Of a stretch of DNA of 64,000 nt, positions 35,568 to 44,979 are shown piece after piece. The stretch lies in contig NZ_JAPSIB010000007.1 of assembly GCF_031179145.1 (NCBI RefSeq), positions 1 through 64,000 of the forward strand, read 5' to 3'. The DNA comes from Brevibacterium sp. (GTDB lineage: Bacteria > Actinomycetota > Actinomycetes > Actinomycetales > Brevibacteriaceae). How positions within the stretch are numbered: position 1 is the first letter of the stretch; each line of letters opens with the position of its first letter. The position numbers were made by a program, and so were the translations under genes. The notes below the pieces were generated by a model. That model worked only from the letters and a program-made list of their open reading frames with translations, searched no databases and was not told the DNA's origin.

Positions 35568-36710
35568 TCATTCGACCGGCGGCCCGTCGGCGTTGTCCTC
35601 GGCAAGCACGGGAAGTCTTTCGTGGGCGGCGTCGCTCGTCAGCCCGGCGGCCTGCAGGAGGTCGGAGGCCAGAGGCCGCAGCAGGAGCACAAGGGACTCG
35701 TCGTGCAGGTCCCAGCTCTTCTCGGCGCGAGGATCGAGCCGGCTTGCCGCCTCGGCGAGAGCATTCTCAGCCAGGGTCCGATCGGTGCCGCGGCGCACGG
35801 CGATCTCAAGCTTCTTCGCCCCGTCGGCCAGCGACTCGACATAGTCGGCGATGATGGGCTTGGGGACGCCGAGTTCGGCCATTGCCAGGACACGGCGGGC
35901 GATGACCCGGATCGTGCGCATCGCGCGGTCGGAGAAGGTGTGGGCTCGAGACAGCCGGGTCACCTCGGCGGCATGGCGTCTGCCCCGGGCGTTGATCTTC
36001 GCCGCCTCCTGGGACACCTTCAGCGACGACCCCCAGGAGTCGATGATGTCCTGGGTCTCCCGCGCCCGCTCGAGAGCGCGGTCGGCGAGTTCGGGATCCG
36101 CTGCGCGCAGCGCCTTGGCCATCATCACGAGCACGGCATTGATCTCGTCGAGGAGGTTCGCAGCCTGGGCACGCGGAACCTTGCGAGCATCCCGCGGAAT
36201 GATGAGCGCGAGGATGATGGCGCAGGTCGCGCCTACCAGGGCGTCGATCGTGCGCGGGAACGGCTGGGTCGTGGCGGTGGCCGGGATCGCGATGACATAG
36301 ACGGACTGGACGGCGATCTGAGTGATGAAGATTCCGCCCGAATTGATCATCGTGCCGATGAACAGACCGATCGACAAGGTCACCGCCAGCTGCCAGATCC
36401 CGCTGCCGTAGAGGTTGACCAGGACCTCGCCGACGAGCACCCCGAAGGTCGCCCCGATGCCGAAGTCCAGCGACCGGCGCAGGCGCTTGTCCGTGACGAC
36501 TCCGATGCCCACCGCCGAGGCGACCGCCGCCAGAAACGGGTAGGGGTGATCGAGGACGTAGACGCAGAAGGCGTACGCGGCGGTGGCGGCGATCGGGATC
36601 TGGACCATCTGCGCGAAGTTGGCTCGCACACGTCGCAGACCCATCCGCAGACGATGGGCCACGGTGGAGAAGGCGCGCTCCGGCAGCCTCCTGACCTCGG
36701 CTTTCTTCAT
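35568..36710 (-). CDS. FUSC-family membrane protein
   Basis: 380 residues. A basic N-terminus leads into about six membrane segments in the first half (IPIAATAAYAFCVYVL, PFLAAVASAVGIGVVTDK, GIGATFGVLVGEVLVNLYG), followed by a soluble helical half. This is the FUSC/aromatic acid exporter-like layout (PF06081/PF13515 type). ATG 36710 is preferred over the TTG one codon before. Possible roles are efflux of aromatic acids or stress compounds. The gene diverges from pepN, sharing an intergenic region with a short palindrome. Confidence 0.8.
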   Translation of the reverse strand: MKKAEVRRLPERAFSTVAHRLRMGLRRVRANFAQMVQIPIAATAAYAFCVYVLDHPYPFLAAVASAVGIGVVTDKRLRRSLDFGIGATFGVLVGEVLVNLYGSGIWQLAVTLSIGLFIGTMINSGGIFITQIAVQSVYVIAIPATATTQPFPRTIDALVGATCAIILALIIPRDARKVPRAQAANLLDEINAVLVMMAKALRAADPELADRALERARETQDIIDSWGSSLKVSQEAAKINARGRRHAAEVTRLSRAHTFSDRAMRTIRVIARRVLAMAELGVPKPIIADYVESLADGAKKLEIAVRRGTDRTLAENALAEAASRLDPRAEKSWDLHDESLVLLLRPLASDLLQAAGLTSDAAHERLPVLAEDNADGPPVE

Positions 36711-36736
36711 CAACCCTTTCTTTGATCGCTCTCGCT

Positions 36737-36749
36737 GTACTCAGAGTAC
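36737..36749. promoter_or_regulatory. Short palindrome between FUSC gene and pepN
   Basis: GTACTC-A-GAGTAC is a perfect 13-base palindrome in the 84-base region between the two divergent genes. It could be an operator. The match is short enough to occur by chance. Confidence 0.3.
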
Positions 36750-36794
36750 CGGAATTATGTCATGCTAAAGTCGGTGCGCCGAGGAGGCTATTGA

Positions 36795-39635
36795 ATGACA
36801 ACGAATCTGACCAGAGTCGAAGCGCAGAGCCGGTCCCAGCTGCTGAAGGTGAAGACCTACACCGTCCATATCGACGTCAGCAACGCCGAGACGGATGACC
36901 CGACCTACCGCTCTCGCACGGAAGTCGCCTTCAAGGCTCGCACCGATGGTCAGACGTTCATCGACCTCATCGCCGACTCCGTTTCACGGGTTGTCGTCAA
37001 CGACTCCGAACTCGATCCCGCCGAGGTGTTCGACGGCGCCCGGGTGACCTTCCCGGTCCGGGAAGGCAAGAACACTCTCTCGATCGAGGCCCACGTCAGG
37101 TACTCCACCTCCGGCGAGGGGCTGCACCGATTCACCGATCCCGCCGACGGCAAGGTCTATCTCTATACCCAGTTCGAACCGACCGACGCCCGACGCGTGT
37201 TCGCGAACTTCGACCAGCCCGACCTCAAAGCCAAGTTCCAGTTCAGCATCACCGCTCCCCCGCATTTCCAGGTGCTCTCGAACCAGGCCGAATCGAGCCG
37301 GGAACCCACGGACACCCGCGCCACCTCCGCCGACGCCACCGACGCCACCTCCACCGATGCCACCGCCTCGTCGACTGCAGAGGAGGCGGCCACCTCGGCG
37401 CCGGTGACCCACCACTTTCCACCGACTCTCAAGCAGTCGAGCTACATCACGTGCATCACTGCCGGCCCCTACGAGGGCGCCACCGACAGGTGGACCGACC
37501 CCGCCACCGGCAGGGAGATCGAACTCGGTGCGTGGTGCCGGGCGAGTCTCGTCGACCACCTCGACGCCGCTGACATCTTCCAGATCACGAAGGCGGGCCT
37601 CGAGTTCTTCAGCTCCGAGTTCGACTACCCCTACCCCTGGGGCAAGTACGATCAGATCTTCGTGCCGGAGTACAACCTCGGCGCCATGGAGAATCCGGGA
37701 CTGGTGACATTCACGGACTCTTTGATCTTCCGGGACAAGGTCACGGACGCGCAGTACGAATCGCGCGCGAACGTCATCCTGCACGAGATGGCGCACATGT
37801 GGTTCGGCGACCTGGTGACGATGAAGTGGTGGGACGATCTGTGGCTCAAGGAGTCGTTCGCCGACTACATGGGCGGGCTGGCGCTGGCCGAGGCGACCCG
37901 GTTCAAAGACGGTTGGGTGACCTTCGCGCTGCGCCGCAAGGCCTGGGCGTACCGGCAGGATCAGTACCCGACGACGCACCCGATCGTCGCCGACATCCCC
38001 GACGTGGAAGCCGCGAAGCTCAACTTCGACGGCATCACCTACGCCAAGGGCGCCTCCGTGCTCAAGCAGCTGGTGGCGTTCGTCGGCCGGGAGGCGTTCT
38101 TCGCCGGGTCCCGGCTCTACTTCCGGAGGTTCGAGTACCGGAGCACGGAGCTCGCGGACTTCCTCGAATGCCTCGCCGAGGTGGCCCCTGAGAAGGACGT
38201 CGCCGGCTGGGCGAGTGCGTGGCTGGGCACCTCCGGAGTGTCCGAACTGTCTCTCGAGCTCAGCACCCGCGAAGCCGAACCCTGGGGACCGTCCGCGTCC
38301 TCCGGTCCGGCAAGCGCCCCGCTGCCCTCGGGACGCGACATCATCACCGAGGCGAGAATCACTCAGCTCGACTCCGCTGCCGGCGCCGGACTCCTGCGCC
38401 CCCACACTCTGGAGATCGCGACCCTCGGCCGCTCCGGCCGGGACCTCGTGCCCCTCGACACCGTCGCGATCGACTTCTCGACGCAGTCCTGCCAGATCGA
38501 ACAGCTGATCGGCCGGGCCCGCGGGGAGATCACCCTGGTCAACTACGCCGACCACGACTACGCCAAGGTGCGTCTGGATCCGGCGTCGACGGAGACGGCG
38601 ATCACCTCGGTCTCGCGCATCGTCGACCCGCTCTCGCGCGCACTGACCTGGTCGGCGCTGGAGAACGCGGTGCGCGACGGGCTGCTGCCGGTGCATCGGT
38701 ACTTGACCGCGTACGCCCGCAGCCTCGGCAAGGAGAGCCATGCCGGGATCATGGCCGGTCTCAGCCAGACCGCTCTGACCTGCATCGACCAATGGGTGTC
38801 GGACCGCAACTATGAGACCGCCATCTCGGGTCTGCTCGGTGCCGCGCTCGACGCCCTGGCTGCGGCGAAGTCCGGTTCGGACGCCCAGCTGCACCTGGCG
38901 AATCTGGTTCTGGCGCTGACGTCCCGGACCGCTCGCTGCCTGAACTCGAGCCCAGCGATACAGATGGGACGCTCGTTCGCCGCGCAGATCCTCGCGGTGC
39001 CCGCCGGGGAGGAGATCGAGCGCCTCAGCCCCGAGGGCCCGGAGTCCGGAGACGATGGTTCAGCCGGGACAGGCTCGGCCGAGCACGCTGCCACATCTCG
39101 ATCGTTCAAGGGACTGATCAACGATCACTCCCTGCGCTGGAACGCTCTGACGGCGCTCGCGTGCCTGGGCTGGGCGGACCATTCCGACATCGCCAAGGAG
39201 TCACAGGCCGATCCCACCTCGTCCGGTCGGCTCCACGCGGCGACGGCCACCGCCGCAACGCCGCTGCCGATCGCGAAGATCCGCGCTTGGTCGGCGATCA
39301 CCGACGCGAAGTCGTTGAGCAACGATGTGCTCACCGCGATCATCTCCGGCTTCATCGCCCCGACGACGATGCCGCTGATCGAAGACTACGTCGACGAATA
39401 CTTCGACCGGCTGAGCACATTCTGGGCCGACAACTCTATCGAGATCGCGCGCAGGCTCGTCCTCGGGCTCTACCCGCAATGGTCGATCGACGACGAATCA
39501 GTCGTGGAGAAGACCGATATCTGGCTCGGCGAGCATCAGGATGCCCCGGCGGCCCTCCGGCGCCTGCTCATCGAACGCCGCGATGACCTGGCGCGGGCGA
39601 TCTACCTCAAGTCCTCCCAGAGTTCACGTCACTGA
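36795..39635 (+). CDS. pepN: Aminopeptidase N (M1 metallopeptidase)
   Basis: 946 residues. This cytoplasmic zinc aminopeptidase has the exopeptidase motif GAMEN at 296-300 and the zinc site HEMAH (H330, E331, H334) with E353 in LKESFADYMGG. Length is about 100 above the usual 850. The excess is explained by two low-complexity inserts: a Thr/Ala/Asp/Ser stretch at about 170-205 with repeated DAT units, and a Gly/Ser/Glu-rich stretch near 755-775. The ATG has a strong ribosome binding site (GAGGAGGC). It is monocistronic and ends at a large hairpin terminator. Confidence 0.96.
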   Translation: MTTNLTRVEAQSRSQLLKVKTYTVHIDVSNAETDDPTYRSRTEVAFKARTDGQTFIDLIADSVSRVVVNDSELDPAEVFDGARVTFPVREGKNTLSIEAHVRYSTSGEGLHRFTDPADGKVYLYTQFEPTDARRVFANFDQPDLKAKFQFSITAPPHFQVLSNQAESSREPTDTRATSADATDATSTDATASSTAEEAATSAPVTHHFPPTLKQSSYITCITAGPYEGATDRWTDPATGREIELGAWCRASLVDHLDAADIFQITKAGLEFFSSEFDYPYPWGKYDQIFVPEYNLGAMENPGLVTFTDSLIFRDKVTDAQYESRANVILHEMAHMWFGDLVTMKWWDDLWLKESFADYMGGLALAEATRFKDGWVTFALRRKAWAYRQDQYPTTHPIVADIPDVEAAKLNFDGITYAKGASVLKQLVAFVGREAFFAGSRLYFRRFEYRSTELADFLECLAEVAPEKDVAGWASAWLGTSGVSELSLELSTREAEPWGPSASSGPASAPLPSGRDIITEARITQLDSAAGAGLLRPHTLEIATLGRSGRDLVPLDTVAIDFSTQSCQIEQLIGRARGEITLVNYADHDYAKVRLDPASTETAITSVSRIVDPLSRALTWSALENAVRDGLLPVHRYLTAYARSLGKESHAGIMAGLSQTALTCIDQWVSDRNYETAISGLLGAALDALAAAKSGSDAQLHLANLVLALTSRTARCLNSSPAIQMGRSFAAQILAVPAGEEIERLSPEGPESGDDGSAGTGSAEHAATSRSFKGLINDHSLRWNALTALACLGWADHSDIAKESQADPTSSGRLHAATATAATPLPIAKIRAWSAITDAKSLSNDVLTAIISGFIAPTTMPLIEDYVDEYFDRLSTFWADNSIEIARRLVLGLYPQWSIDDESVVEKTDIWLGEHQDAPAALRRLLIERRDDLARAIYLKSSQSSRH

Positions 39636-39643
39636 CCGACGGC

Positions 39644-39699
39644 GCGCCACCTCGGCGAGCATCGGTGCGGCCCCGCGCCACCTCGGCGAGCATCTGTGC
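39644..39699. repeat. Two 25-bp near-identical intergenic repeats
   Basis: Copies at 39644-39668 and 39675-39699 differ by one base and are 31 bases apart. Each contains CACCTCGGCG, the decamer also found in the terminator stem just downstream and at many other sites in the window. Confidence 0.8.
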
Positions 39700-39727
39700 C
39701 ACAGCAATCCGCCCTGTGCAGGAGAAA

Positions 39728-39766
39728 CGCCGAGGTGGTCCGTCGCAATGACGGACCACCTCGGCG
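39728..39766. terminator. Strong bidirectional hairpin terminator
   Basis: A 17-bp perfect stem (39728-39744 with 39750-39766) and a 5-base GCAAT loop, between the convergent pepN and NlpC/P60 genes. There is no T-run. The outer stem is the frequent CGCCGAGGTG decamer. Confidence 0.85.
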
Positions 39767-39805
39767 GTGTCAGGGGATGCTGCGCGCCTGCGTCAGCCTG
39801 TGCCC

Positions 39806-40972
39806 TCAGATGACTCGGCGGGCTCCGGAGAATTCGCCGCCCTTGTCCCAGGACTTCCAGTCGACGATCGAGACGTCCTTCGAGGCGTTGGGTGCGTGGA
39901 TCATCTTTCCGTCGCCGATGTACATGCCGACGTGGTGGACCTTCCCGCTGCTCGTCGAGAAGAACAGCAGATCACCCGGTTCGAGATCTTTCTTCGACAC
40001 CTTCTTGCCGACCGTGGCCTGGTCTCCCGAGTCGCGCGGGAGGTCGATGCCGTGGGCACGGAAGACGCTGTAGGTGAAGCCGGAGCAGTCGAAGCCGTAC
40101 GCGGAGACGCCCGCCCAGAGGTAGCGCAGACCCTCGAACTGCTTGGCAGTCTTGACGAGGTCCTCACCCTTCGGCTTCTCGGGTTCCTGGTCGACGTCGT
40201 AGACGGCGACGTGGTCGGCATCGACCCATGCCGCTCCCCCGCCGGGCAGGGCCACGCGGACGTCTTCGACGTCTTGGCCGATGACCGGGAGTTCGGCGTT
40301 GAAGCTGAGGCCGGCCTCGGTGTCCTTGGTGAATTCGACGCCTTCGAGTTCGGACTTGGGCTCGGTGACCACGGCTCGCGGCTGTTCGTCCTGCAGCTTC
40401 GCGAAGCGGTCGTTCTCCACTAACTGCTTAGTCGGCAACCATCCGGGGTAGCCCTTGTCGTCCTTGGGGGTGGACTGGTCCCTGACGCTGACGCGTGCCC
40501 AGTCGCCGTCGATCTTGTCGACTTCGACCTCCGCGCCATAGGGCGCCTGGGTCTCGACCTTACCGGTCAGATCCCGGCGCACCTCGGTGTCGGACAGGTT
40601 CTTGTTCCAGGCATCGAGGTCAGCGGGATGCTCCAGTGCCGGCTGATCGACTTTGCGCGGAGCATCCGGGTCGGTCCAGAGCGTCGCGACGGTGACGTCG
40701 ATATAGGCGGTGTCGCCCTTCTCGATCTTCCCGTCGGTGATTGGTTCGAGCTCCTGACCGGGAACCACCGCCGCTCCCATACCTCCTGCGGCAGCTCCTG
40801 AAGCGGACACGTCAACGGTGGTGGACTGCGCTGCCGCAGCCTGAGCGGTTGCGGATCTGCCGACAGCGGACGCGTCAGCGGCGGAGGTCAGATTGCCTGA
40901 GATCGCGGGAGCACCTGCGGCGAACACCAGTCCGAGCCCAAGTGCCGTCGAAACAGCAGTTCTGGTACGCAT
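39806..40972 (-). CDS. Secreted NlpC/P60 peptidoglycan endopeptidase
   Basis: 388 residues. An N-terminal signal peptide (TALGLGLVFAAGAPAISG) precedes an Ala/Ser-rich region to about 65. Two SH3-like wall-binding segments follow (about 85-170 and 180-265). The C-terminal NlpC/P60 domain has catalytic Cys296 in YGFDCSGFTYSVF, His346/347 in KVHHVGMYIGDG and a final His in MIHAPN. It likely cuts gamma-D-Glu to diamino acid bonds in cell-wall peptides during growth or recycling. It has a promoter and a long leader upstream on the - strand. Confidence 0.92.
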   Translation of the reverse strand: MRTRTAVSTALGLGLVFAAGAPAISGNLTSAADASAVGRSATAQAAAAQSTTVDVSASGAAAGGMGAAVVPGQELEPITDGKIEKGDTAYIDVTVATLWTDPDAPRKVDQPALEHPADLDAWNKNLSDTEVRRDLTGKVETQAPYGAEVEVDKIDGDWARVSVRDQSTPKDDKGYPGWLPTKQLVENDRFAKLQDEQPRAVVTEPKSELEGVEFTKDTEAGLSFNAELPVIGQDVEDVRVALPGGGAAWVDADHVAVYDVDQEPEKPKGEDLVKTAKQFEGLRYLWAGVSAYGFDCSGFTYSVFRAHGIDLPRDSGDQATVGKKVSKKDLEPGDLLFFSTSSGKVHHVGMYIGDGKMIHAPNASKDVSIVDWKSWDKGGEFSGARRVI

Positions 40973-40974
40973 TA

Positions 40975-41150
40975 TTTCTCTTTCGGTCTGCGGGTTTGCA
41001 CCCGCGTGGGGGAAGGATCCGAAATGTCAGCGCCTCCCGGCGCTCATGAACCGCCGGTCAGGGCAGTGACAATGCTTCATTCGGCGTGCACGCCCGGACC
41101 TCAATGGACCGGTTCGACGAGCACGACCGAGCGCTCGTCGAATGCATGCA
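40975..41150 (-). promoter_or_regulatory. Structured 5' leader of the NlpC/P60 gene
   Basis: The predicted leader contains a 10-bp perfect stem with a 10-base loop (arms 41113-41122 and 41133-41142). Next to the start codon it has a second hairpin, GCGGGT-GCAA-ACCCGC on the - strand. No coding frame is convincing. NlpC/P60 genes in actinobacteria often carry a c-di-AMP riboswitch, but the conserved bases of that motif were not found here. Confidence 0.4.
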
Positions 41151-41158
41151 CAGTGCCG

Positions 41159-41186
41159 ATTGTACTGCCCCTGTGCAAAGGAGCAA
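41159..41186 (-). promoter_or_regulatory. Promoter of the NlpC/P60 gene
   Basis: On the - strand TTGCTC (41186-41181), a 16-base spacer and TACAAT (41164-41159) form a good promoter. It predicts a leader of about 180 bases before the ATG. Confidence 0.55.
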
Positions 41187-41229
41187 GGGATCTGAACTGG
41201 TCCCGGGCCTCGATGGCACCCATTTCGGA

Positions 41230-42303
41230 TCAGCCCAGGAGCTCGGAGGCCAGGAGTTCGAGCGTCTGGATACGCGCGCTGTCAGCACGCAGGTCCTCGT
41301 CCTCCGTCGAACCTGTGACGGGCTGGATCATGATCTCATCGACCTCGAATCGTCCGGCCAACTCGTCCAATTGGGCCGCGGCGGTCTTCGGATCGCCGAT
41401 GATCCAGTTCCTCGACAGTTCCTCGGCGACCATCCGCTCCTGGTCGGTCATGACGGACCGGACATCGTCTCCGACGAGGCGAAGCGGCCCCATCTTGCCG
41501 CCGGTGCGCAGTCGAGCCATCTGCAGGAGGAACGGTTCGGACCGCAGGTGCGCCTCCTCGTCACTCGACGCCACCACGGCGTTGGCGGTGACGAAGGTGC
41601 GCGGTTCGGGTCCGTATGCTCCCGGCGTGAAATTGTCGCGGTAGATCTTCATCGCAGTCGTCGCGCCCGCCGCGAAATGGTTGGCGAAGACATAGGGCAT
41701 GCCGAGCTCGGCAGCGAGGCGGGCCGAATAGCCCGAGGACCCGAGGAGCCACGGCAGCGGCTGGGTGCCTGGCACCGGAGCCGGCGTCGCACGCAGAACG
41801 TGTTCGCGTCCGCCATGCAGCGGAACTCGCACTCCCTCCGGAGTCATCAGACTCAGCGTGTCGATGACATGCTGAGGGAACTGCTCGACCGGGTCGATGG
41901 TCTTCCCTTCACGGTCGACCATCCGTCCCTCGCCGAGGTGACCCCTCATCGCCGCCGAGGTGATCGGATCCGTACCGGGAGCACGTCCGATCCCCAGATC
42001 GATGCGGTTGCCGTAGACCGCGGAGAGCAGTGCGAAGAGCTCCGCCACGGCCAGGGGCGCATGGTTGGGGAGCATGACCCCTCCGGAACCGAGTCGGATC
42101 CGTTGCGTGCCCTGGCCGAGGAACATCAGTTCGGCGCCCGGCATGGTCGATGCGACTGATGGCATGTTGTGGTGTTCGGCCACCCAGTAGCGGGTGTATC
42201 CGAGCCGGTCGGCGGCCTGAACGAGTTCATGTGAGGATGCGAGTGCGTCGGATGTGCTCTGGCCGATGCGGACCGGCACGAGATCGAGAATAGAAAGCTC
42301 CAT
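41230..42303 (-). CDS. Luciferase-like (LLM class) flavin-dependent oxidoreductase
   Basis: 357 residues starting MELSILDLVPVRIGQSTSDA, the common opening of the LLM subgroup typified by E. coli YhbW. Other conserved blocks are YWVAEHHNMPSVASTMPG, IRLGSGGVMLPNHAPLAVAE, LLSAVYGNRIDLGIGRAPG and WLLGSSGYSARLAAELGMPY. A TIM barrel binding FMN or F420 is expected. The substrate is unknown. The stop lies 43 bases before the predicted NlpC promoter region, and no operon partner is evident. Confidence 0.9.
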   Translation of the reverse strand: MELSILDLVPVRIGQSTSDALASSHELVQAADRLGYTRYWVAEHHNMPSVASTMPGAELMFLGQGTQRIRLGSGGVMLPNHAPLAVAELFALLSAVYGNRIDLGIGRAPGTDPITSAAMRGHLGEGRMVDREGKTIDPVEQFPQHVIDTLSLMTPEGVRVPLHGGREHVLRATPAPVPGTQPLPWLLGSSGYSARLAAELGMPYVFANHFAAGATTAMKIYRDNFTPGAYGPEPRTFVTANAVVASSDEEAHLRSEPFLLQMARLRTGGKMGPLRLVGDDVRSVMTDQERMVAEELSRNWIIGDPKTAAAQLDELAGRFEVDEIMIQPVTGSTEDEDLRADSARIQTLELLASELLG

Positions 42304-42484
42304 GCTCTGAAAACAGCGGCCTCACCAGGATCATTCCTTGACTTCGATCACGTCGGGAGCTTCAGTCATCTCGGGACTACCGTCACATCTGGAGCACGAT
42401 CACCACGGAACGACGAGCGCTTTTGGGATTTCGGCCGGCGAAGCGGGGAAGACGCACTTGTCCCCTTGTGGTTTCGGCAGGCAG

Positions 42485-44734
42485 CTAATCGAAGAGAGTC
42501 TCAGCGATACCACGAGCCACGAACCGCGCATGCAGAATCGGGCGACGAGCAGGATCCACCGTGGCAGGAGGCACCCACGCCGGCCGACCATCGACCAACA
42601 TCACCGTCTCCCACCCCGACTTATCCAGAAGCCGATGATGGACACCACAGGCCAGGGTCATATTGTTGACATCCGTCTTCCCACCCGCAGCCCATTCCAC
42701 AATATGGTGAGCATCGCACCACCCCGGAGGAGTGTCACACCCCGGGAACGTACACCCCTGATCCCGGGCAGTCAGGACCGCCAACTGCTTCGCATTCGCA
42801 AACCGCTTCTCCGTACACACCGCCACGGTGCGCGCTTTCTCACTCATCAAATGGAAGAACACCGCACCATTGAGCCCGTCTCGCACCGCCGTGGCCATCG
42901 GGAACCGGGCCTCGGCACCCGTCTCCGCCCGCCCCGACCCCTTCGCGAGGTCACTCGCCTTCGCCGTCACCACCAGAGCGAACGGGGCACCGGCACCGAC
43001 CCGGTTCATCTCGACCCGCGACACCAGGGTTGCGAACCGTGAGTAGATCTGAGTCCGAATACTCGGTTGCTGTAATGTCATCGCGACCCGGGTCCCGTCC
43101 TCACGCACCCCGTACCCAGGAACCCCGGTGGCGGATTCGCCACTGACAGTCGGGTCGCACACATCGTGACGGTCCCCGGACAACACCGCGTCAAACGCTT
43201 CCACCACCGCCGCATCCAGGGACTCATCGCCTTCAGAACTGGTCGCGCCATCGGCAGCAGACCCTGCAGTCGCGCCAATAGCGGCCGATCCCGCAGTCAT
43301 GGTGTCGGTTGATCCTGCAGCCACATCAGCATCACCACCGCCGCTCATGACCTCTTCAGCGTCGGTCGCGTCTTTGTCACCGCCGGTCTTGTCTTTCCCT
43401 GCGTCGGGGTCGGTGGTGATCCGGGAGGTCAGCAGCCCGTGCATGATCCCACCCGTGGTCGGATCCAACAGACCCTTGAGCACCCACGCCCCATCCTTCC
43501 GGGCACGCAGATTCACACAGTACTCCTCCGGTCGCGGCTCCTCATCCGGCACCGACCCATCCGGATCGACCCAGGCCAGAATCTCGTCGAACAGCAGGCG
43601 AATATCACGCACCCGCACCGCCTGCGCATTCTCAACCAAAACCCGCTCCGCCTCACCCCGCTGCTGATCACTGGTCCAGACCGGCAGCTTCCGCAGACAC
43701 TCCGCGATCACACTCGCCTGGTTCGCCGACAACACCCCACTCATCAGTCCCGCCGCGACCTGCGGGAACTCGGGTGCCCGCGACTGGCCACTGATCTCGA
43801 CTCTCTTGCCCAACGACTTCGCCAAGTTCGCCCGACGAGAGGCCTCGTATCCACTGACGTGCAACCGGTCCTCGATCAACGCCCGGGCGTCTTTAACCCC
43901 GTAGTCGCGCGGCGTCCCCGACCGGTCGAACACCGACACCCCGACCACCGACAACGATTCGACCAAACGACTCAGCGCCTCGACACCATCGAGCATGACC
44001 ACTGCCTGCTCAGGTCCCATCGGACGAGCAAACGAGAACAAACCCTCGACCAGACTCTGCAGGGCAGTGATCGAATCAGTGATCTCGGGAGCGAACCGGG
44101 CCAGATCCGCCCACGCCTCCTCAGATAACAACGGGTGCCCGGACTCGGCCGCCACGGCGTCATCGCCAGACCCGGCATCGACACCGTTCTCAGTGCCGCC
44201 ACGGGGTCCAGCGTCGGTGCTGGCCGTATCGTCAATGCCGGGTTCGGGGAGTCGGGTTTCGTCTTCTCGTGCCTGCTCGGCCCGGGTGTCGACGCCCCAC
44301 ACAGCAGTGGTCGCACCCTCACCCGGGTCAGGAGTGGCCGGCCACACCCGGCCGGCCTCGTCCTCGGCGGCATGTTCACGGGCTTCGTCCGCGGCGAGTT
44401 GGCGGGCGCGGATCTCGGCGTCGCGTTCGGCACTGATCCTGCGACACTCAGCACGGGCGGCGGGATCATCGACACCTGCCTCCCACAGGGACCGGCCACC
44501 CCACGTGCCGGCACCGGCACCAGCACCACTGCCCGAGTCAGATGACACAGGCGCCACAAGCGGATCAGGCGTCACAGACGTATCGGAAGACAGTGGTGAT
44601 TCGGGAGGTAGGGGCGTGTCATCGGCTGATCGGGCGGTGGCTTTCGGATTGTTCCCGCCGGTGCACCAGGGTGAAGCGGCGCGGGTGTTGCGCGTGTTCT
44701 GCTTCGGGTGGTTCCGGTCGGGGGTGAGAGTCAT
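42485..44734 (-). CDS. DUF222 and HNH endonuclease domain protein (13E12 type)
   Basis: 749 residues. The first 190 are low-complexity and charged. A DUF222 domain follows (ITALQSLVEGLFSF to about residue 480), interrupted near residues 445-510 by an Ala/Gly/Ser/Thr/Asp-rich insert. The C-terminal HNH site reads CTFPGCDTPPGWCDAHHIVEW with H676/H677, then NNMTLACGVHHRLLDKSGW. Such proteins are multi-copy in actinobacterial genomes, and many are linked to introns or mobile DNA, but their activity is mostly unproven. A promoter-like pair lies upstream. Confidence 0.85.
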   Translation of the reverse strand: MTLTPDRNHPKQNTRNTRAASPWCTGGNNPKATARSADDTPLPPESPLSSDTSVTPDPLVAPVSSDSGSGAGAGAGTWGGRSLWEAGVDDPAARAECRRISAERDAEIRARQLAADEAREHAAEDEAGRVWPATPDPGEGATTAVWGVDTRAEQAREDETRLPEPGIDDTASTDAGPRGGTENGVDAGSGDDAVAAESGHPLLSEEAWADLARFAPEITDSITALQSLVEGLFSFARPMGPEQAVVMLDGVEALSRLVESLSVVGVSVFDRSGTPRDYGVKDARALIEDRLHVSGYEASRRANLAKSLGKRVEISGQSRAPEFPQVAAGLMSGVLSANQASVIAECLRKLPVWTSDQQRGEAERVLVENAQAVRVRDIRLLFDEILAWVDPDGSVPDEEPRPEEYCVNLRARKDGAWVLKGLLDPTTGGIMHGLLTSRITTDPDAGKDKTGGDKDATDAEEVMSGGGDADVAAGSTDTMTAGSAAIGATAGSAADGATSSEGDESLDAAVVEAFDAVLSGDRHDVCDPTVSGESATGVPGYGVREDGTRVAMTLQQPSIRTQIYSRFATLVSRVEMNRVGAGAPFALVVTAKASDLAKGSGRAETGAEARFPMATAVRDGLNGAVFFHLMSEKARTVAVCTEKRFANAKQLAVLTARDQGCTFPGCDTPPGWCDAHHIVEWAAGGKTDVNNMTLACGVHHRLLDKSGWETVMLVDGRPAWVPPATVDPARRPILHARFVARGIAETLFD

Positions 44735-44779
44735 TGTCTCGGTCCGTTCGTCAACGTCTGTGTTGCCCGCTTGGTGTCT

Positions 44780-44808
44780 ATGTTACGCGCATGATTCGAA
44801 TGTGTCTA
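44780..44808 (-). promoter_or_regulatory. Promoter of the DUF222-HNH gene
   Basis: On the - strand TAGACA (44808-44803), a 17-base spacer and TAACAT (44785-44780) make a sigma-70-like promoter about 45 bases before the ATG. Confidence 0.45.
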
Positions 44809-44979
44809 CGTTTTTCTCCTATTCTTATTCGTTCTCCAGGGATTAAAGAAGATAAATTGCCATTTTGTTTCCTGTGCCCGATGTTTGTTGGCGCTTGGTG
44901 TCCTCAGGCTATCGTGAGGGGCTGACACGAGATTGTCGGAGGAGCGTCACAACACTGCCACCGAGGGGCGCCGCCCCGC

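Noticed and set aside
40973..41150. c-di-AMP (ydaO/yuaA) riboswitch before the NlpC/P60 gene
   Set aside because: Expected from gene context, but the conserved core bases were not found by eye. Kept only as an unassigned structured leader.
42304..42484. A small gene between the luciferase-like and HNH genes
   Set aside because: Open frames here have no ribosome binding site and run antisense into the HNH gene.
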